A DNA stretch of 64,000 nt, taken from positions 455,001-519,000 of the forward strand of contig NZ_CP086235.1 of NCBI RefSeq assembly GCF_023612095.1, given 5' to 3'. The notes beneath the pieces were generated by a model that saw only the letters and a program-made list of their open reading frames with translations, was not told where the DNA came from and ran no database searches. A program made the position numbers and the translations under genes. The stretch is from Cytobacillus firmus (lineage in GTDB: Bacteria; Bacillota; Bacilli; Bacillales; Cytobacillaceae). Below, in pieces: positions 55,746 to 63,721 of this stretch. The first letter of the stretch is position 1, and each line of letters opens with the position of its first letter.

Positions 55746-57806
55746 GTGCGCTTGGCAGCGCTTTTCTCTAACGGGTGGAAGTCCCGAACACGCCGATGTG
55801 GCGGAAGTGTATAGCTGACAGACAGTGCGGGTACTGTGAAGTTCCGTGCGGAGGGTTTGAAGGCAAATCCCAGAACAGGTGGCATATACCATGTTGGCTG
55901 GTAGGATTGGGGGACCTTGCAAAAGATGGGAAATCCCAATTTCCACAATAATATCCTATTAGTTATGAGGGCTGGATTTGGGAGAAAGAGAATTGTCGTG
56001 ACCCAAGGAGATCTCATCTTCTCCGGCTTACCGTCGGTAAGCATTATTCAAAACCCGGATGGACTAGAATGGTGTTATGGAGGGTGAGAAGTCAGAGCAG
56101 GGGATAGTAGTGATTAAGCTTGCCGGAAAAGCCACAAAGGCAAGTGACTTATCATTTTTATTGATAAGGCAAACATTGCCCAAAAGGCAGTGATTTGGTG
56201 CGAAGCCCGTCTGTCCATGGAAGATAAGTGTTAAGCGAAATTAGACTCAGCGTGTACTAAACAGAAAATCGATGAGGTGGATAGCCGAAGAATCGAGACC
56301 GAAAAGAAAGTAGGTTGTTTAGGGCGGAGTACTACCTTAAGGGCCATCCAGTGTGCAATGCCTATTCAGATGGTCTGAGAGAATAGGAATGATACGATAG
56401 CATGAGTGAATCTAAAGGAAAGCAAGACTTGCGTGCAGGTGGAGAGTCGACTAAGAAAAGAAAATGGTATAGTCTCATGGATAAAATCTGGTCTCTTCCT
56501 AACCTTGAACAAGCATTTAAGGAAGTAAAGAAAAACCGAGGTTCGCATGGTGTGGACAAAGTAACCATAAAGGACTTCGAAAGCAAGCTGGAACACAACT
56601 TAAGAGTGCTTCAGCAATCTTTAAAGGACCGAACTTATCGGTCCAGACCAGTCCGAAGAGTCTATATACCAAAAGCAGATGGAACACAAAGACCGTTAGG
56701 TATTCCTACCGTGCAAGACAGAATTGTCCAATCTGCTGTAAAGCAAAAACTGGAACCCATCTTTGAAAGGAAGTTTCTGGAGTGCAGTTATGGGTTTCGT
56801 CCAGACAAGAGTGCCCACATGGCGATTGAAAATATCCGAGAAGATTTAATGGACGGCTACACGTACGTGATTGACGCAGACATTAAGTCTTACTTTGACA
56901 CTATTTCTCATGAGAGGCTTATCCAATTAATCAGAGAAGAAATGGTCGATGGCAGTGTACTAGCGTTACTAAAACAATTTCTTACTTCGGGAATAATGGA
57001 AGGTGGAATTGTTCATGAAAGCAAACATGGAAGCCCTCAGGGTGGAGTGATTAGTCCCCTTCTGGCTAATATTTACCTTCATCCACTGGATGAACTGATG
57101 ATAACTAGAGGGCATCGTCTAACTAGGTATGCAGATGACTTTGTCATATGCTGCAAATCCCGAAAAGGTGCAGAGAGAGTTTTGAATTCCGTTAGAAAGC
57201 TTTTGGAAGACGAACTTGGGCTAATTATGCATCCTGATAAAACAAAGATTGTCGATAACCTAAAAGAGCCATTCACATTCCTTGGTTACACGTTCTATGG
57301 AGGGTATGTGCATAAACCTTCCGATAAAGCCGTAAAGAAATTCAAGGGGGAAGTGAAAAAGATAACAAGGAGAAACCTTACGGTAAATATGGAGGAATTC
57401 ATCAAACATAAGGTAAACCCTGTTATCCGAGGCTGGGGAAGATACTTTGGAATAGGGTTTTCAGCATCGCTTTTTAGAGAATTGGATAAGTGGATCAGAA
57501 GAAGACTGAGGATGATTCAGCTGAGAAGCTGGAAGAAAATCGCTAAGCTGCACAAAGAATTGAGAAGAAAGAAATGGAAGGGTGAACTTCCGGGGCTAAG
57601 GATGACTAGGTGGCGTAGTTCTTTAACAAAACCTATTCATACTGTAATGCCTAACGAGTGGTTCAGAGAAAGGAAATTAGTCTTTCTTACAGATATCTAT
57701 AAGAACCTGCATCCCCAACGGGGATAATCATGGAGGAGCCGTATGCGATGACCCGCACGTACGGATCTGTGAGAGGCGCATGAAATTCTTCATGCGCCTA
57801 CTCTAT
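55746..57806 (+). mobile_element. Group II intron, class IIC-like, with maturase ORF
   Basis: Starts GTGCGCTTGG (5' boundary type GTGYG) and ends CTACTCTAT. Domain V is visible at 57736-57769 (GAGCCGTATGCG, ACCCGCACGTACGG) and a domain VI hairpin follows (GGCGCATGAA/TTCATGCGCC). Boundaries are fixed by comparison with copy 1 of the host repeat: joining the flanks restores CTCTCTGTTTT plus TCTATTTC. Insertion right after a rho-independent terminator stem and a maturase without an endonuclease domain are hallmarks of class IIC introns. Confidence 0.92.
56402..57727 (+). CDS. ltrA: Group II intron-encoded reverse transcriptase/maturase
   Basis: A 441-residue protein with reverse transcriptase motifs from RPLGIPTVQDRIVQ and FLECSYGFRPDKSAHMA through YVIDADIKSYFDTI, HGSPQGGVISPLLANIYL and the catalytic RYADDFVICC, then maturase domain X (about residues 310-400, GWGRYFGIGFSASLFRELD). 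There is no HNH endonuclease domain: the protein ends at NLHPQRG. Intact frame, so the intron is potentially mobile. The ATG at 56402 has only a weak ribosome site, as is usual inside introns. Confidence 0.95.
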   Translation: MSESKGKQDLRAGGESTKKRKWYSLMDKIWSLPNLEQAFKEVKKNRGSHGVDKVTIKDFESKLEHNLRVLQQSLKDRTYRSRPVRRVYIPKADGTQRPLGIPTVQDRIVQSAVKQKLEPIFERKFLECSYGFRPDKSAHMAIENIREDLMDGYTYVIDADIKSYFDTISHERLIQLIREEMVDGSVLALLKQFLTSGIMEGGIVHESKHGSPQGGVISPLLANIYLHPLDELMITRGHRLTRYADDFVICCKSRKGAERVLNSVRKLLEDELGLIMHPDKTKIVDNLKEPFTFLGYTFYGGYVHKPSDKAVKKFKGEVKKITRRNLTVNMEEFIKHKVNPVIRGWGRYFGIGFSASLFRELDKWIRRRLRMIQLRSWKKIAKLHKELRRKKWKGELPGLRMTRWRSSLTKPIHTVMPNEWFRERKLVFLTDIYKNLHPQRG

Positions 57807-57930
57807 TCTATTTCAATCGAGTTTAATATAAATTTACGATATGATTTTGTTTTCTATTAAACAGCACAATTTTTTCGCCGATACAAAATGTACAGGGTAA
57901 ATAAACGGTTCGGCAGAGGGGTAAATAAAA

Positions 57931-58761
57931 TTGAAATTTATAACGAATCTGTTTATCAAGAAGACTAAGCCGCAAGAAATTAGCAAACCGAAGGAAAGTC
58001 AAAAACATAAAAAAAATGAAGAAGTTGCGGTAAGAAAAGGTGTTCTTGGTGAATACAAAATAGATATTCAGTTATCCCAACTTCCTAAGAGCTATCGGTA
58101 CATAAACGATTTATTCATAAAGAATCCGAAATCCATAACAGGTTATTCCCAAATAGACCATGTGTTAATTACGCCTTATACCATCTTCGTTATAGAAACA
58201 AAGAACTATCAAGGCACCATTTACGGCCAAAAGGGACAAAAAAATTGGCTTATTAATGGCAAGTTCAAAATGATAAGCCCATTGGTGCAGAATTATGGTC
58301 ATATAGAGTGTTTAAAATCTATTCTAAATAAGAAATATCACGAATCATTTATATCGTTAGTGTCTTTTACCAAGAGATGTACACTTAAAATTGATACTGA
58401 GCTAAGACATATTTCTTCGAATGAATTAGTTATTTATGACGTAGAACTGTCTGAGTACATAAATAGAAAGATGGCTGTACTAAAATTAATACAGACTGAA
58501 CCGTTATTGACTGATACTGATATTGCCACGATATATCATAGTCTTTTGAAAGAAAACATAGAGGATATTGCAGAACGTCAAAAACATAACAACATTCTTT
58601 CTCAGTTGAAGGATAGAGTAAACGAGAAGGAAAGTGAGCACAGCAAGTGTTGTATTTGCAACAAGGTAGTATCCCAGAAGGTAAAAAACTTCTGCTTATC
58701 AAATCAAAAATTCAAAGGGGAAATCTATTGTTACGACCATCAGAAGCATAGTATTAGCTAA
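57931..58761 (+). CDS. NERD-domain protein with C-terminal cysteine cluster
   Basis: A 276-residue protein starting at TTG 57931 (AGAGGGG upstream). A lysine-rich N-terminus precedes the NERD nuclease-like domain (VLGEYKIDIQLSQL, GYSQIDHVLITPYTIFVIET, KNYQGTIYG) with the conserved D and E.K residues. The C-terminus carries CCICNKV and later CYDHQKH, a possible zinc site. It is a different sub-type from the NERD protein at 37.5 kb. It sits between the intron and the mobile-element-like region, so it may be part of horizontally acquired DNA. Confidence 0.85.
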   Translation: MKFITNLFIKKTKPQEISKPKESQKHKKNEEVAVRKGVLGEYKIDIQLSQLPKSYRYINDLFIKNPKSITGYSQIDHVLITPYTIFVIETKNYQGTIYGQKGQKNWLINGKFKMISPLVQNYGHIECLKSILNKKYHESFISLVSFTKRCTLKIDTELRHISSNELVIYDVELSEYINRKMAVLKLIQTEPLLTDTDIATIYHSLLKENIEDIAERQKHNNILSQLKDRVNEKESEHSKCCICNKVVSQKVKNFCLSNQKFKGEIYCYDHQKHSIS

Positions 58762-58846
58762 GCGTTCTCACTGGAAATATAAAAAGGATGGCGCTCATAC
58801 TAGCATTAAACATATTCATTATCAATTCTCTTCGCGGAAATATTGG

Positions 58847-58947
58847 TGTCAGGCACCATCAAAATTTTGCATTGATCTCCCTTCATGCAGCATAATTATG
58901 GGGTGTAAAAGAAAACTGAGAGTGTATAATTTCTCTGTTTTTCTCCA
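58847..58947 (+). repeat. GGTGTCAGGCACC repeat and hairpin/terminator element, partial copy 3
   Basis: GGTGTCAGGCACC is palindromic. It is followed by a half-copy of the element at 55.4 kb: GCATTGATCTCCCTTCATG, ATAATTATGGGGTGTAAAAG and the terminator-like AACTGAGAG ... TTTCTCTGTTTTT. Confidence 0.75.
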
Positions 58948-59001
58948 TTTATAAAAATCTACTACTTGATTTGTTTTGATATAATATATTATAATGAAAC
59001 A

Positions 59002-59166
59002 ATATCCATTATCAGCAACTGAGCCAGCGGACGACCTCTTATTTAGTGAGGATAACCGAAAGGCAGTACGAAGTTATTTGCAAAGAATCCTATTGGGTTC
59101 GGATAATAACGCTGATTACAAAAGGATCTCAAGACTGAGGTGTTTTTGTAATGAGCGTTTTTTTGT
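59002..59166 (+). ncRNA. Candidate small RNA or leader with its own promoter and terminator
   Basis: TTGATT (58966), 18 bp, TATAAT (58990-58995) form a promoter. About 110 nt later comes a long terminator, AACGCTGATTACAAAA ... TTTTTGTAATGAGCGTTTTTTT (59106-59166). The RNA also contains GTTATT/AATAAC arms. An overlapping 60-codon frame starts before the expected transcript start and has no ribosome site, so I treat it as non-coding. It may attenuate the gene at 59200 or be an independent RNA. No known RNA family recognised. Confidence 0.5.
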
Positions 59167-59199
59167 TTGTCTTTAAAAATTAAAAAGGAGTTGGCAGGA

Positions 59200-59619
59200 T
59201 TGCATTACAATATAACTGAGATGAAAGAAATATTAAATATCGCTAATGAAAGAAGTCTTGTAGTAGATATAAGAACTACCTTTGTCGACTTTCGTTTTAC
59301 GGAAAAGCAGAGGGTGGTATGTGAAACATTCCTGTTTGGACCGACTAAGAACAATGCCATTCAAGCACTCGTGTGTACACCTAAATCATGGATTTTGGTT
59401 AAAAACTATCTGAAAAGGGATAGAGAGATGGAACAACAAGTGATATCCCATATCAGTAACCTTATCGAGACAGGAAAGTTAAAAGGGTGGTATATGAGAT
59501 CGCTGGCGGTAAATGGGTATTTGAAGGGATACCAAGCGAAACTATTGGCCTTTGGGCAATCTAATAAGCTGGAAAGATATATTAAACAGTTTGAAATGGA
59601 AAGTAAACTGAAGAAGTAA
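59200..59619 (+). CDS. Hypothetical protein, 139 aa
   Basis: Not recognised. A soluble, basic protein (NIANERSLVVDIRTTFVDFRF, LVKNYLKRDREMEQQVISHI). TTG 59200 is chosen because AAAAGGAG lies 10 bases upstream; other in-frame starts lack one. It is the first gene of a set (RadC-like, several orphans, recombinase) that looks like part of a plasmid or integrative element. Confidence 0.65.
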   Translation: MHYNITEMKEILNIANERSLVVDIRTTFVDFRFTEKQRVVCETFLFGPTKNNAIQALVCTPKSWILVKNYLKRDREMEQQVISHISNLIETGKLKGWYMRSLAVNGYLKGYQAKLLAFGQSNKLERYIKQFEMESKLKK

Positions 59620-59680
59620 CGCTGTAAAAAGGAAATAATTGAAAAAATAATTAGATATTATAATGTGATTAATAAATAAT

Positions 59681-59716
59681 AAGCCTTAATTCCTTTCGGG
59701 GAGTTAAGGCTTTTTC
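59681..59716 (+). terminator. Strong terminator just before the RadC-like gene
   Basis: AGCCTTAATTCC-TTTC-GGGGAGTTAAGGCT followed by TTTTTCTATTT. It lies 20 bp before a start codon, so it either ends the preceding gene or attenuates the next operon. Confidence 0.85.
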
Positions 59717-59735
59717 TATTTAAGGAGGAAAAAAT

Positions 59736-60248
59736 ATGGGTTATAACAATTCTTCTACGTCAAAGCAATTGGAACTACTAGAAGGAGGAGTAGAATTGAA
59801 GAAACAGTCTGCAAAGCGAATAAACATTGTTAGTTTGAAATTAGTGAAAGAATCAAGCCTATTGTACAGGGAAAGAAGCATCGGGTCGCCTGAAGACGGA
59901 TATAAATTGATGAAGCATTTCCTTGGTGACTTGGATCGTGAGGCATTTATAGTCATCAGCCTGGATACAAAAAACCAGCCAGTGTCGATAAACATATGCC
60001 ATGTCGGCAGTCTAAATGCTAGCATTGTTCATCCAAGGGAGGTGATGAAGTCTGCGATCCTGTCGAATGCTGCATCAATCATGGTAGGGCACAATCATCC
60101 AAGTGGTCACAGTGCTCCATCCAGAGAAGACATAGAGGTGACGAAGCGATTGGTCGAAGCTGGAAGGATAGTGGGCATAGACCTTCTTGATCACATCATA
60201 GTTGGCGATGACAACTTCGTCTCATTAAAGGAAAAAGGATACATATGA
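59736..60248 (+). CDS. RadC/JAB-domain protein
   Basis: A 170-residue member of the RadC family with a JAB1/MPN metal-binding motif HNHPSGHSAPSRED (H-x-H-P-S-G ... D). RadC-like proteins are frequent on plasmids and integrative elements; their biochemical role is unsettled. Two good starts exist: ATG 59736 after AAGGAGGA and TTG 59796 after GAAGGAGGAG. The second begins LKKQSAKRINIVSLKLV, where many family members start, so the first 20 residues may be an extension. The stop overlaps the next start by 4 bp. Confidence 0.9.
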   Translation: MGYNNSSTSKQLELLEGGVELKKQSAKRINIVSLKLVKESSLLYRERSIGSPEDGYKLMKHFLGDLDREAFIVISLDTKNQPVSINICHVGSLNASIVHPREVMKSAILSNAASIMVGHNHPSGHSAPSREDIEVTKRLVEAGRIVGIDLLDHIIVGDDNFVSLKEKGYI

Positions 60249-60580
60249 AGGGAAGTGGAAAGGTGGGAGAGCTTGATTGGTTCGTAGAAACGCTACAATG
60301 CAATTATAAGGTTAAAGTTGATAGTGAACAGATAAGCTACGAAGGCAATGAACTGTACCTCGATGAAATCGATGAATCCCTAATCCCATCGGAAATGCTT
60401 AATGATCTACCTCAATCACTCCTATTTGAAACGATGCTGTACGAAGATGCATCGGGGACTGAGTGGCTAGGAGTAATTGCCTTGCATCCCCGAACTAATG
60501 AAGGGTGCCTGCAGGTAATTTTAAAAGATGGGGAACCAGTGCTTAGAAAAAGGAAAGAAAGGCAGAAAGATAATGACTAG
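60245..60580 (+). CDS. Hypothetical protein, 111 aa
   Basis: Not recognised. Acidic, soluble, with WFVETLQCNYKVKVDSEQI at the start and a basic tail (EPVLRKRKERQKDND). It overlaps the RadC-like gene by 4 bp (ATGA), so it is translationally coupled to it, and the following interrupted frame overlaps it by 8 bp, which defines one operon. Confidence 0.65.
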   Translation: MKGSGKVGELDWFVETLQCNYKVKVDSEQISYEGNELYLDEIDESLIPSEMLNDLPQSLLFETMLYEDASGTEWLGVIALHPRTNEGCLQVILKDGEPVLRKRKERQKDND

Positions 60581-60833
60581 ATACCACAAAATTATTATGG
60601 ATGGAGAATAGAAATACAGGGGCTACAATGAAGCGACTGGTTATTACGAGGATGAGACTTTGACCGAGGAGGAGCTAATTGAACAGTTGCTGGACGAAGT
60701 GGTGGATGAGGTGATAGAAATCGATAGGGGCAAGGTGGAAAGGGCCATATCTTGTATACCAGTCGATTATCAAAGAGACCTGGTGCGAACTTACCTGGAT
60801 TACCTCGAACGAATTGCGGAGTGTTTAGATTAA
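60573..60833 (+). pseudogene. Small ORF interrupted by an in-frame amber codon
   Basis: From ATG 60573 the frame reads MTRYHKIIMDGE, then TAG (60609-60611), then KYRGYNEATGYYEDETLTEE and a further 50 residues (ERAISCIPVDYQRDLVRTYL) to TAA 60831. With the TAG read through, it is one acidic, helical 86-residue protein. Nothing else is shifted. Either a nonsense mutation or a sequencing error; the long tail is clearly coding-like. Confidence 0.6.
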
Positions 60834-61003
60834 ACTCACGACATTTCTTCATGAAATCTCACGCCAAAACTAAAATCAATCTAGAACAAACCAGGCAAGC
60901 CTATTCTTACCATGTAATCTGGCTAGTTTTATAGACTAAAAACTCACGTCATAATTATATTACTGTCGGGAGTGAACTAGTCTCTTGAAAGGGGGTGAAA
61001 ATA

Positions 61004-61078
61004 ATGTTGGAGAAAATCATTGTACCTGTAATCGTTTCAGTTGCCACAGAAGTTGTCAAAGAACTAACTAAAAAGTAA
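61004..61078 (+). CDS. Tiny hydrophobic peptide, 24 aa
   Basis: MLEKIIVPVIVSVATEVVKE followed by LTKK, behind the very strong site AAAGGGGGTG. The sequence can form an amphipathic or membrane-active helix with a charged C-terminus, like type I toxin or phenol-soluble-modulin-type peptides, though I see no homology to a named one. A second tiny gene follows after 34 bp. Confidence 0.55.
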   Translation: MLEKIIVPVIVSVATEVVKELTKK

Positions 61079-61112
61079 AGTTTCAGATTTTAAAACAGAG
61101 GGGTGAAAGCTT

Positions 61113-61196
61113 GTGAAAGTATTTCCATGTTCATGTTGTCAGCAGATATGTACCAGTTTCACCGTGAAAAAGATCATATCCATCATCAAGAAATAA
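61113..61196 (+). CDS. Tiny cysteine-rich peptide, 27 aa
   Basis: GTG 61113 after GAGGGGTG opens MKVFPCSCCQQICTSFTVKK followed by IISIIKK. Four cysteines in the first half and a basic amphipathic tail are unusual for random DNA. It is followed at once by a strong terminator, so the two peptides probably form one short transcript. Function unknown. Confidence 0.45.
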   Translation: MKVFPCSCCQQICTSFTVKKIISIIKK

Positions 61197-61236
61197 GAGT
61201 CATGAATGCCAAAAAAGCGTTCATGGCTCTTTTTCG
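61196..61236 (+). terminator. Rho-independent terminator after the peptide genes
   Basis: AGAGTCATGAATGCC-AAAAAA-GCGTTCATGGCTCT followed by TTTTCG. Confidence 0.85.
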
Positions 61237-61251
61237 TTAGGAGCGATACAC

Positions 61252-62130
61252 ATGAATGACCTTGTACAAGCTTTTCAACAATGGCTCAATGAAGAAGGAC
61301 GAGCACCGAAAACAATTGAATCCTACATAGGTGACGTAAAGAGCTACCAACAGTTTCTATATGAGAAGGCGGTTGATGATGCCCAGCCGCTTTCTCGCTT
61401 TTCTTTTGTCCGTTATAAGCAATACCTTTTGGAGAGGCTATTGGCGGTGTCTACGATCAATAAAAAGATTAATAGCTTGAAAGTCTATAACGATTTTCTG
61501 CTAAAGAAAGCCATCATCCATGAAAGCTTGATTCAATTGAAACGAGATCGGGTCCAAATTGCCTCAGGTAGTGAACATGTGGTCACCGCTTTGTCGGAAG
61601 AAGAAGTAGAACGTCTTCTCTTTTACCTTGAGGATCACACAAAAGTTAGGATCCGTAATAAGCTCATGGTTTATATTTTGCTCTACACTGGTGTGAGAGT
61701 TTCAGAGTTAGTCAATATTAAACTTGCAGATATAGATATATTGACCGCAATACTGACTGTAAGAGGAAAAGGTGGAAAGGTTCGAGAGATTAGCATGCGT
61801 CAAGATGTTCTGCAATTGATAAAACAGTATCAACAAGGTGAACGTATTGATTCCCGTTTCTATGGAAGTGAATATCTGCTTGTTAGCCAACGATCCGAAA
61901 AGATGCATCGGGACTCGGTTCGGGATTGGTTAGCTAAAATATCGAATGAAATAGGTATCAAACTCCATCCCCATCTGTTTAGACATACTTTTGCAACAAG
62001 GCTGCTTCGAAAGGGAGTGGATCTTACCACCGTTAGTAAGCTAACAGGACATTCCACCATCAACATGACTGCCAAGTTCTTTATTCAAACAACACGACAA
62101 GAAAAGCAGAATGCGGTTGATAAATTGTAA
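61252..62130 (+). CDS. Tyrosine recombinase/integrase family protein with Phe at the catalytic Tyr position
   Basis: A 292-residue XerC/D-type recombinase. The N-terminal SAM-like core-binding domain (QWLNEEGRAPKTIESYIGDV) precedes the catalytic domain with Arg I (LLYTGVRVSELVNI), the beta-hairpin Lys (VRGKGGKVREI), HPHLFRHTFATRLL (H-x-x-R) and TGHSTINMT. Aligned to XerD (GHSDLSTTQIYTH), the nucleophilic tyrosine should be where AKFFIQTT has Phe276. Either the tyrosine is lost, or this sub-family uses another residue. GGAGCG precedes the ATG. Such genes are typical of plasmids and integrative elements. Confidence 0.88.
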   Translation: MNDLVQAFQQWLNEEGRAPKTIESYIGDVKSYQQFLYEKAVDDAQPLSRFSFVRYKQYLLERLLAVSTINKKINSLKVYNDFLLKKAIIHESLIQLKRDRVQIASGSEHVVTALSEEEVERLLFYLEDHTKVRIRNKLMVYILLYTGVRVSELVNIKLADIDILTAILTVRGKGGKVREISMRQDVLQLIKQYQQGERIDSRFYGSEYLLVSQRSEKMHRDSVRDWLAKISNEIGIKLHPHLFRHTFATRLLRKGVDLTTVSKLTGHSTINMTAKFFIQTTRQEKQNAVDKL

Positions 62131-62177
62131 ATGTCCAAAAAGGCAGAGAGGAATTCGATTTGGTGTAGCGACAGAGT

Positions 62178-62333
62178 ATGATGCAAAGACGGAAACTGGA
62201 ATCGGCAGTCGTCGCCCCCTGTTCCAGCAACAACTTCTCCCAAATCGCGTGGTTTGAGAAAGGTGAAGGCATGAGGTCTCAGGCGGAAAATGGACGTCGA
62301 TTTTCCTTTGATTCTGTCCGATTGGGAAGATGA
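62178..62333 (+). CDS. Possible small protein, 51 aa
   Basis: An open frame MMQRRKLESAVVAPCSSNNF continuing to RFSFDSVRLGR, between recombinase and the next gene. There is no clear ribosome binding site (GCGACAGAGT upstream), so it is weakly supported; otherwise 62131-62365 would be empty. Confidence 0.25.
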   Translation: MMQRRKLESAVVAPCSSNNFSQIAWFEKGEGMRSQAENGRRFSFDSVRLGR

Positions 62334-62365
62334 ATCAGAAAGAAAAGAAGAAAGGGTGAAAACGA

Positions 62366-62723
62366 ATGAAAATGATTCAATGTATAGCGGATATTGAAGA
62401 ATTAAAAGCAAGAAATACCATCCCTCTCCCCTACCTCCAAATGATCGAATCAGAATTTCTTAATTGGTATGAGGCAGAAGGATTTGATGAATCGCTCATT
62501 TCATTTCGATTGGGAAACCATTCTTGCATCTATCATTTAGAAAATAAAGAGGATACGAGTTTCATAAATAATAAGATCCACCAAATTGAATATATTGAAA
62601 ATGGAGCAAGCAGCAGATTTTCGTTACTTTAGAATTGGCATGATGAACGATCACCAAATGAATGTAATCTACTTTTTGCAAGGTACACTCGAATCATCGT
62701 ATGAAGAATGGCTAAAAAATTAG
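62366..62723 (+). pseudogene. Hypothetical protein, about 118 aa, frameshifted
   Basis: ATG 62366 (AGGGTGAAAACG upstream) encodes MKMIQCIADIEELKARNTIP through QIEYIE; the frame then ends at 62632. Removing one A from GAAAATGG at about 62604 continues with MEQAADFRYFRIGMMNDHQM and YFLQGTLESSYEEWLKN up to TAG 62721, 11 bp before the DUF960 gene. No family recognised. Confidence 0.65.
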
Positions 62724-62733
62724 GAGGTAAACC

Positions 62734-63042
62734 ATGTTTGAAGATCAAGGAAAAAGATATATGACTAGAAGCATAGCCGAGACCCTGCATATCGAAATAC
62801 AATTATTTTTATGGAGCCTCCTTGATGAAAAAGTATCTAAAGAGGAAGAATTAGATTACCTACAGGTGTTTGAATTGTCCGTGAAAAACGGTAAGCAATG
62901 CATCATCCATCGACAGGAACAACCACCAAATAAGCAACAATGGATCGTTGAGCTTCAACATACAAAGCCTTTAAATTGCACGATCTGGTGTATGGATAAT
63001 GGTAGTGAAGGGCAAATAATGCTCTACCCATCTGATTATTGA
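62734..63042 (+). CDS. DUF960 family protein
   Basis: A 102-residue protein with the DUF960 pattern KRYMTRSIAETLHIEIQLFL, then DYLQVFELS and a C-terminal beta region (WCMDNGSEGQIMLYPSDY). The family is found in staphylococci, bacilli and their mobile elements; function unknown. TAGGAGGTAA supports the start. It follows the frameshifted gene after 10 bp. Confidence 0.82.
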   Translation: MFEDQGKRYMTRSIAETLHIEIQLFLWSLLDEKVSKEEELDYLQVFELSVKNGKQCIIHRQEQPPNKQQWIVELQHTKPLNCTIWCMDNGSEGQIMLYPSDY

Positions 63043-63098
63043 TGAATCCTCCCTGCTAGGTTGCGGTTGAACATGCAATTAGGCAGGGATGGTTCATG
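63042..63098 (+). terminator. Hairpin after the DUF960 gene
   Basis: GAATCCTCCCTGC ... GCAGGGATGGTTC, a long imperfect stem followed by ATGTTTCC. The spacer up to 63233 also contains GTAGAATCTAC (63184-63194), a small palindrome near the next gene. Confidence 0.5.
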
Positions 63099-63233
63099 TT
63101 TCCTCAGCATAAATCCCCCTCATTTTTTTCAACTTAATCCTCATACAGATATAAAAACAATAAAATAATGTGTTTATGTAGCGGTAGAATCTACAGCTAT
63201 GTAGATGTAAAAGCGATATAGGGGGCTATGCCG

Positions 63234-63634
63234 ATGTATGGTGAAAGACGAAAAAGAAACTTGAATTTATTAAGAGATAATCAACCGACTAAATCACAAC
63301 GGTTATTGACAGATGAAGATGAATGGAATAAAGAGGGGAGTTAGAAGAAGGCTTTGAAGAGATTGAAGTTTACGAAGAAGGTGAAGATCAGGAAAGCGAA
63401 ATGGAAGGAACAAAGCCATCGGTATTTCTTATTGATGGAAAACCGTTTGCGGTAAAGCAACAAGCAAAGAAACCGACATTCCAAGAGTCACACACAAGGA
63501 TTACTACTTACCTGGAAAACAACCTCTATTCTATAGTGAAGATATTGCAGGAGCAAAACCAGATTGAATCGATTACCGCGTTCATTAACGAATCAATTAA
63601 ACACTATCTTATGAAGAGGTTTCAAGAGAATTAA
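63234..63634 (+). pseudogene. Hypothetical protein, about 133 aa, frameshifted
   Basis: ATG 63234 gives MYGERRKRNLNLLRDNQPTK up to TAG 63342. A shift in the run GAGGGGAG (63333-63340) continues with LEEGFEEIEVYEEGEDQESE and then VFLIDGKPFAVKQQAKKPTF to TAA 63632. The C-terminus (ITAFINESIKHYLMKRFQEN) resembles small ribbon-helix-helix or plasmid copy-control proteins only in size. GGGGGC lies upstream. Confidence 0.6.
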
Positions 63635-63692
63635 AATGAATATAGAAATAATCTAAATTACTATAAATTGATATTAAACTTAAGAAATGGTC

Positions 63693-63721
63693 GACCTATC
63701 TTTCATTTTGAGAGATAGGTC
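63693..63721. other. GACCTATCT/AGATAGGTC inverted repeat
   Basis: A nine-base perfect inverted repeat with an 11-base spacer followed by AAAAAAA. Not a canonical terminator on either strand. The remaining sequence to 64000 has only a 15-codon frame at 63833 (after AAAGGAGTGG) and frames that look degenerate. Confidence 0.4.

Noticed and set aside
58994..59176. 60-codon plus-strand frame before the 139-aa gene
   Set aside because: Its ATG lies at the -10 region of the predicted promoter, no ribosome binding site precedes it, and its end runs through a terminator.
62085..62411. 108-codon minus-strand frame near the recombinase
   Set aside because: It overlaps the recombinase end and the next gene start, has no ribosome site and low-complexity Leu/Phe/Ser composition.
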